8,401 nt of DNA from CAYUNI01 sp964446245 (GTDB taxonomy: Bacteria; Patescibacteriota; Minisyncoccia; Phycocordibacterales; XYD1-FULL-46-19), in assembly GCA_964446245.1 (NCBI GenBank), contig CAYUNI010000021.1, forward strand, positions 1-8,401. The letters run 5' to 3'. The notes under the pieces were generated by a model. That model saw only the letters and a list, made by a program, of their open reading frames with translations. It did not search any database and was not told the origin of the DNA. Position 1 is the first letter of the stretch, and each line of letters starts with the position of its first letter. Positions 6,298 to 8,401 of this stretch are shown piece by piece. Made by a program: the position numbers and the translations under genes.

Positions 6298-6310
6298 CCC
6301 CCTTGATCTT

Positions 6311-7822
6311 ATGACTAATTCTAAAAACGAAAATATTTCCCGACCACCAGTGATCGCCATTATGGGACACATTGATCATGGGAAATCAGCTCTTCTAGAC
6401 TACATTCGCAAGTCTAATGTTGTAGCCTCAGAAAGTGGTGGGATTACCCAACATATCAGCGCCTATGAAGTCACCCGCCAAGGGGCCAATGATCAAAAAC
6501 ATAAAATCACCTTTCTTGACACTCCCGGCCATGCTGCTTTCGAAATGATGCGCACCCGTGGCGCCACCATCTGCGACATTGCTATTTTGATAGTCTCCGC
6601 CGAAGAAGGGGTCAAAGCCCAAACGCTTGAAGCTCTCCAATCAATTCAAAATGCTGGCAAACCTTTTATCGTCGCAATCAACAAAATAGACAAACCCAAT
6701 GCCAACATTGAAAGAACAAAACAGTCTTTGGCAGAAAACAACATCCTCGTCGAAGGTTGGGGTGGGAGTATTCCTTGTGCAGCCATCTCTGCTAAGACTG
6801 GCGATGGCATTGAGGAGCTTCTTGACCTTATGCTTCTTGTAGCAGAAATGGAACAACTCACTGGCAACCCGAATCAACCTGCCGAAGGCTATGTCCTAGA
6901 GTCAAACCTTGATCAACGCTCTGGGGTCACCGTTAGTGTCATTATCAAAAACGGCACCCTAAACACCGGTGATTTTATCTTGGTTGGCAATAATCTCGCC
7001 AAAATCAAAAAACTCGAAAACTATCTCGGCCAAACTCAAAAATCTCTCAGCTTTTCGGCGCCAGCAAAAATTTTCGGCTTTGCCAAATTGCCTGCCGTTG
7101 GCGAAAAATTTAATTCCGGAGAAGACAAAAAAGAAATGGAAGAGCGTGCGAACCTCTTTCAATCAAATATTTCTGGGAAACTAAGTTTTTCTCTTTCAGT
7201 TGATAGCGACGGCCCACAAACAATCATTCCCCTTATTATCAAAGCTGATGTCGACGGCACCAAAGAAGCAGTCTTAAAAGAAATCGCCAAACTAAAACAC
7301 GACCGAGTATATCTAAAAATAATTGAAGCCGGCGTCGGTAATATTTCAGAAAACGACATCAAATTATCAGGCGCTAATTCGGATTCGATTATTATCGGCT
7401 TTCGGGTTAAAGCTGATCGCTCAGCGATCGACCTCGCCGAAAAACAAGGCTTACCAATATTTACCTCTGATATTATTTACAAGCTTAGCGAATGGCTCGA
7501 AGAACAAATGCTTGCCCGAGCGCCAAAAATCACGATAGAAGAAACCATCGGCCAAGCTAAAATCCTAAAAACCTTCAATCGCAACAAAGACAAACAGGTC
7601 ATCGGTGGCACAGTCACCGTCGGCAAAATTTTTAAAAATCGTCCAGTTAAAATTATCCGTCGCGAAAGCGAAATTGGCCGAGGAAAAATAATCGACCTTC
7701 AACAACAGAAGATCAAAACTAATGAGGTTGATTTAGGCAATCAATTCGGCGCCGAGGTCGACGCGAGAGTTGAAATTATGCCGGGAGATATTTTAGAAGT
7801 TTTTGACACCGTCACAAAATAG
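6311..7822 (+). CDS. infB: Translation initiation factor IF-2, short form
   Basis: A 503-residue GTPase that brings initiator tRNA to the 30S subunit and promotes 50S joining. It starts almost at the G domain, without the long N-terminal region (E. coli IF-2 is about 890 aa). G motifs: GHIDHGKS (19-26), GGITQH (43-48), DTPGH (70-74), NKID (124-127), SAK (160-162). Domain II spans about 188-270, the C1 region about 290-400, and C2 about 405-503. The P-loop ends in Ser instead of the usual Thr. In C2, positions that contact fMet-tRNA in model IF-2 are largely changed: QQQK at 464-467 and QFG at 478-480, where KRYK and ECG are typical. The start is the first ATG, has no SD and lies six residues or so from the expected end. 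rbfA follows after 12 bp, the usual bacterial order. nusA is not upstream. Confidence 0.96.
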   Translation: MTNSKNENISRPPVIAIMGHIDHGKSALLDYIRKSNVVASESGGITQHISAYEVTRQGANDQKHKITFLDTPGHAAFEMMRTRGATICDIAILIVSAEEGVKAQTLEALQSIQNAGKPFIVAINKIDKPNANIERTKQSLAENNILVEGWGGSIPCAAISAKTGDGIEELLDLMLLVAEMEQLTGNPNQPAEGYVLESNLDQRSGVTVSVIIKNGTLNTGDFILVGNNLAKIKKLENYLGQTQKSLSFSAPAKIFGFAKLPAVGEKFNSGEDKKEMEERANLFQSNISGKLSFSLSVDSDGPQTIIPLIIKADVDGTKEAVLKEIAKLKHDRVYLKIIEAGVGNISENDIKLSGANSDSIIIGFRVKADRSAIDLAEKQGLPIFTSDIIYKLSEWLEEQMLARAPKITIEETIGQAKILKTFNRNKDKQVIGGTVTVGKIFKNRPVKIIRRESEIGRGKIIDLQQQKIKTNEVDLGNQFGAEVDARVEIMPGDILEVFDTVTK

Positions 7823-7834
7823 TTTAAAGTATCT

Positions 7835-8161
7835 ATGGCGACCAATTATCGTTCAGAAAAAATTTCCGCTCAAATCGCAGAGCTAGCCGCTCGTTTCTTT
7901 TCTCAAACCGCCAGCCCAAAATCTCTTCTAACAGTCACCGGTTGCGATCTGTCGCCAGACGGCCATCGAGTCTTTATTCGATTATCGGTAATGCCAGAAG
8001 AGCTTGAAGGAGAAGCTTTAATCTTTGCTCGACGAAAACGAACCGAATTGCGAGATTTTATCAAAAGCCATAGCCGAATGAATACAATTCCTCATTTAGA
8101 AGTGGTGATTGATCAAAGTCGAAGGATTGAGGAAATTTTAAAAAATAACAATCAAGATTAA
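7835..8161 (+). CDS. rbfA: Ribosome-binding factor A
   Basis: A 108-residue KH-type 30S maturation factor that acts on the 16S rRNA 5' region during late assembly. Family pattern can be followed: N-terminal helix RSEKISAQIAELAARFF (6-22), strand LLTVTGCDLSPDGHRVFIRLSV (31-52), then helix about 58-80, then MNTIPHLEVVID (82-93) and RRIEEIL (96-102). It is shorter than the typical 115-135 residues because the tail ends soon after the last helix. The Ala-x-Gly kink usual between the two KH helices is not recognisable; KRT occupies the aligned place. No SD precedes the ATG. It is 12 bp behind infB, so co-transcription is very likely. Position next to infB strengthens the call. Confidence 0.9.
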   Translation: MATNYRSEKISAQIAELAARFFSQTASPKSLLTVTGCDLSPDGHRVFIRLSVMPEELEGEALIFARRKRTELRDFIKSHSRMNTIPHLEVVIDQSRRIEEILKNNNQD

Positions 8162-8170
8162 TTTCATTCT

Positions 8171-8198
8171 TTGATTTTAAAAAAAAATTTGTTATACT
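8171..8198 (+). promoter_or_regulatory. Promoter-like pair abutting tRNA-Cys
   Basis: TTGATT (8171-8176) and TATACT (8193-8198) are 16 bp apart and look like a good sigma70 promoter. The -10 ends at the base before the mature tRNA, so a normal start would fall inside the tRNA. Either it is a chance match and the tRNA is read from the rbfA transcript, or initiation is unusually close to the -10. Confidence 0.3.
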
Positions 8199-8273
<75 letters not shown>

Positions 8274-8281
8274 AAATTTTC

Positions 8282-8310
8282 TTTAGTGATTTTATATTCG
8301 CAATTATAAA
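8282..8310 (+). promoter_or_regulatory. Weak possible promoter of tRNA-Lys
   Basis: TATAAA (8305-8310) with TTTAGT (8282-8287) 17 bp upstream would start transcription near 8317, just before the tRNA. The -10 sits in an 8-bp perfect AT-rich inverted repeat, ATTTTATA (8289-8296) and TATAAAAT (8305-8312). Either reading is tentative in such AT-rich sequence. Confidence 0.3.
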
Positions 8311-8320
8311 ATTGATATAT

Positions 8321-8393
8321 GCCCCGTTAGCTCAGTTGGTAGAGCAGTTGCCTCTTAAGCAAACGGTCGGGGGTTCGAATCCCTCACGGGGCA
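8321..8393 (+). tRNA. tRNA-Lys (CTT anticodon)
   Basis: A 73-nt cloverleaf: acceptor GCCCCGT with ACGGGGC, D-stem GCTC/GAGC, anticodon loop CTCTTAA giving CTT, T-arm GGGGG-TTCGAAT-CCCTC with one G-U pair, discriminator A. The anticodon stem GTTGC/GCAAA has a G27-A43 mismatch at its outer end. CCA is not encoded, since CAA follows. It lies 47 bp after tRNA-Cys; the two may be co-transcribed. Confidence 0.96.
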
Positions 8394-8401
8394 CAAAAAC
8401 A

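Noticed and set aside
6311..6340. infB truncated at its 5' end
   Set aside because: The upstream sequence holds no in-frame extension with IF-2 N-domain features, and a short IF-2 starting at the G domain is plausible for small-genome bacteria.

Overview
This window most likely comes from a bacterium of the candidate phyla radiation (Patescibacteria), probably a Parcubacteria-like lineage. The signs are a short IF-2 (503 aa) that lacks the N-terminal domain, a very short RbfA, a small membrane-anchored trypsin-fold protein of a kind I associate with these genomes, a DUF4446 protein, tight gene packing, and few usable Shine-Dalgarno sequences. This placement rests on protein character. No rRNA is present and no search was run.

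Layout. Positions 1-205 hold no credible gene. They contain a GC-rich, strongly palindromic element (13-144), a separate perfect hairpin (146-167) and a terminator hairpin (178-204). tRNA-Tyr(GTA) follows on the minus strand, then its promoter, then a long terminator hairpin (342-393). From 5727 down to 400 there is a minus-strand cluster in transcription order: cysteine desulfurase, Mn-type superoxide dismutase, a membrane-anchored trypsin-fold pseudoprotease, and ClpB. Gaps are 45, 4 and 20 bp. A second promoter in front of sod could drive the last three genes alone. A 69-bp divergent promoter region separates this cluster from a plus-strand cluster: DUF4446 protein, infB, rbfA, tRNA-Cys(GCA) and tRNA-Lys(CTT).

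Function. The minus-strand cluster reads as a stress and protein-quality group: sulfur mobilisation, superoxide removal, a membrane protein that has lost protease residues, and a disaggregase. The plus-strand cluster is translation: initiation, 30S maturation and tRNAs, with an uncharacterised membrane protein at its head.

Most interesting points. (1) ClpB has a full ClpB-type middle domain but also an IGF loop at the place where ClpC/ClpA bind ClpP. (2) The trypsin-fold protein has lost the catalytic His and Ser while keeping Asp. (3) The IF-2 C2 domain lacks most of the residues assigned to fMet-tRNA binding in model IF-2. (4) The element at 13-144 is bounded by an inverted copy of a tRNA T-arm-like sequence. 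I saw no CRISPR array, transposase, phage gene or dedicated defence system.
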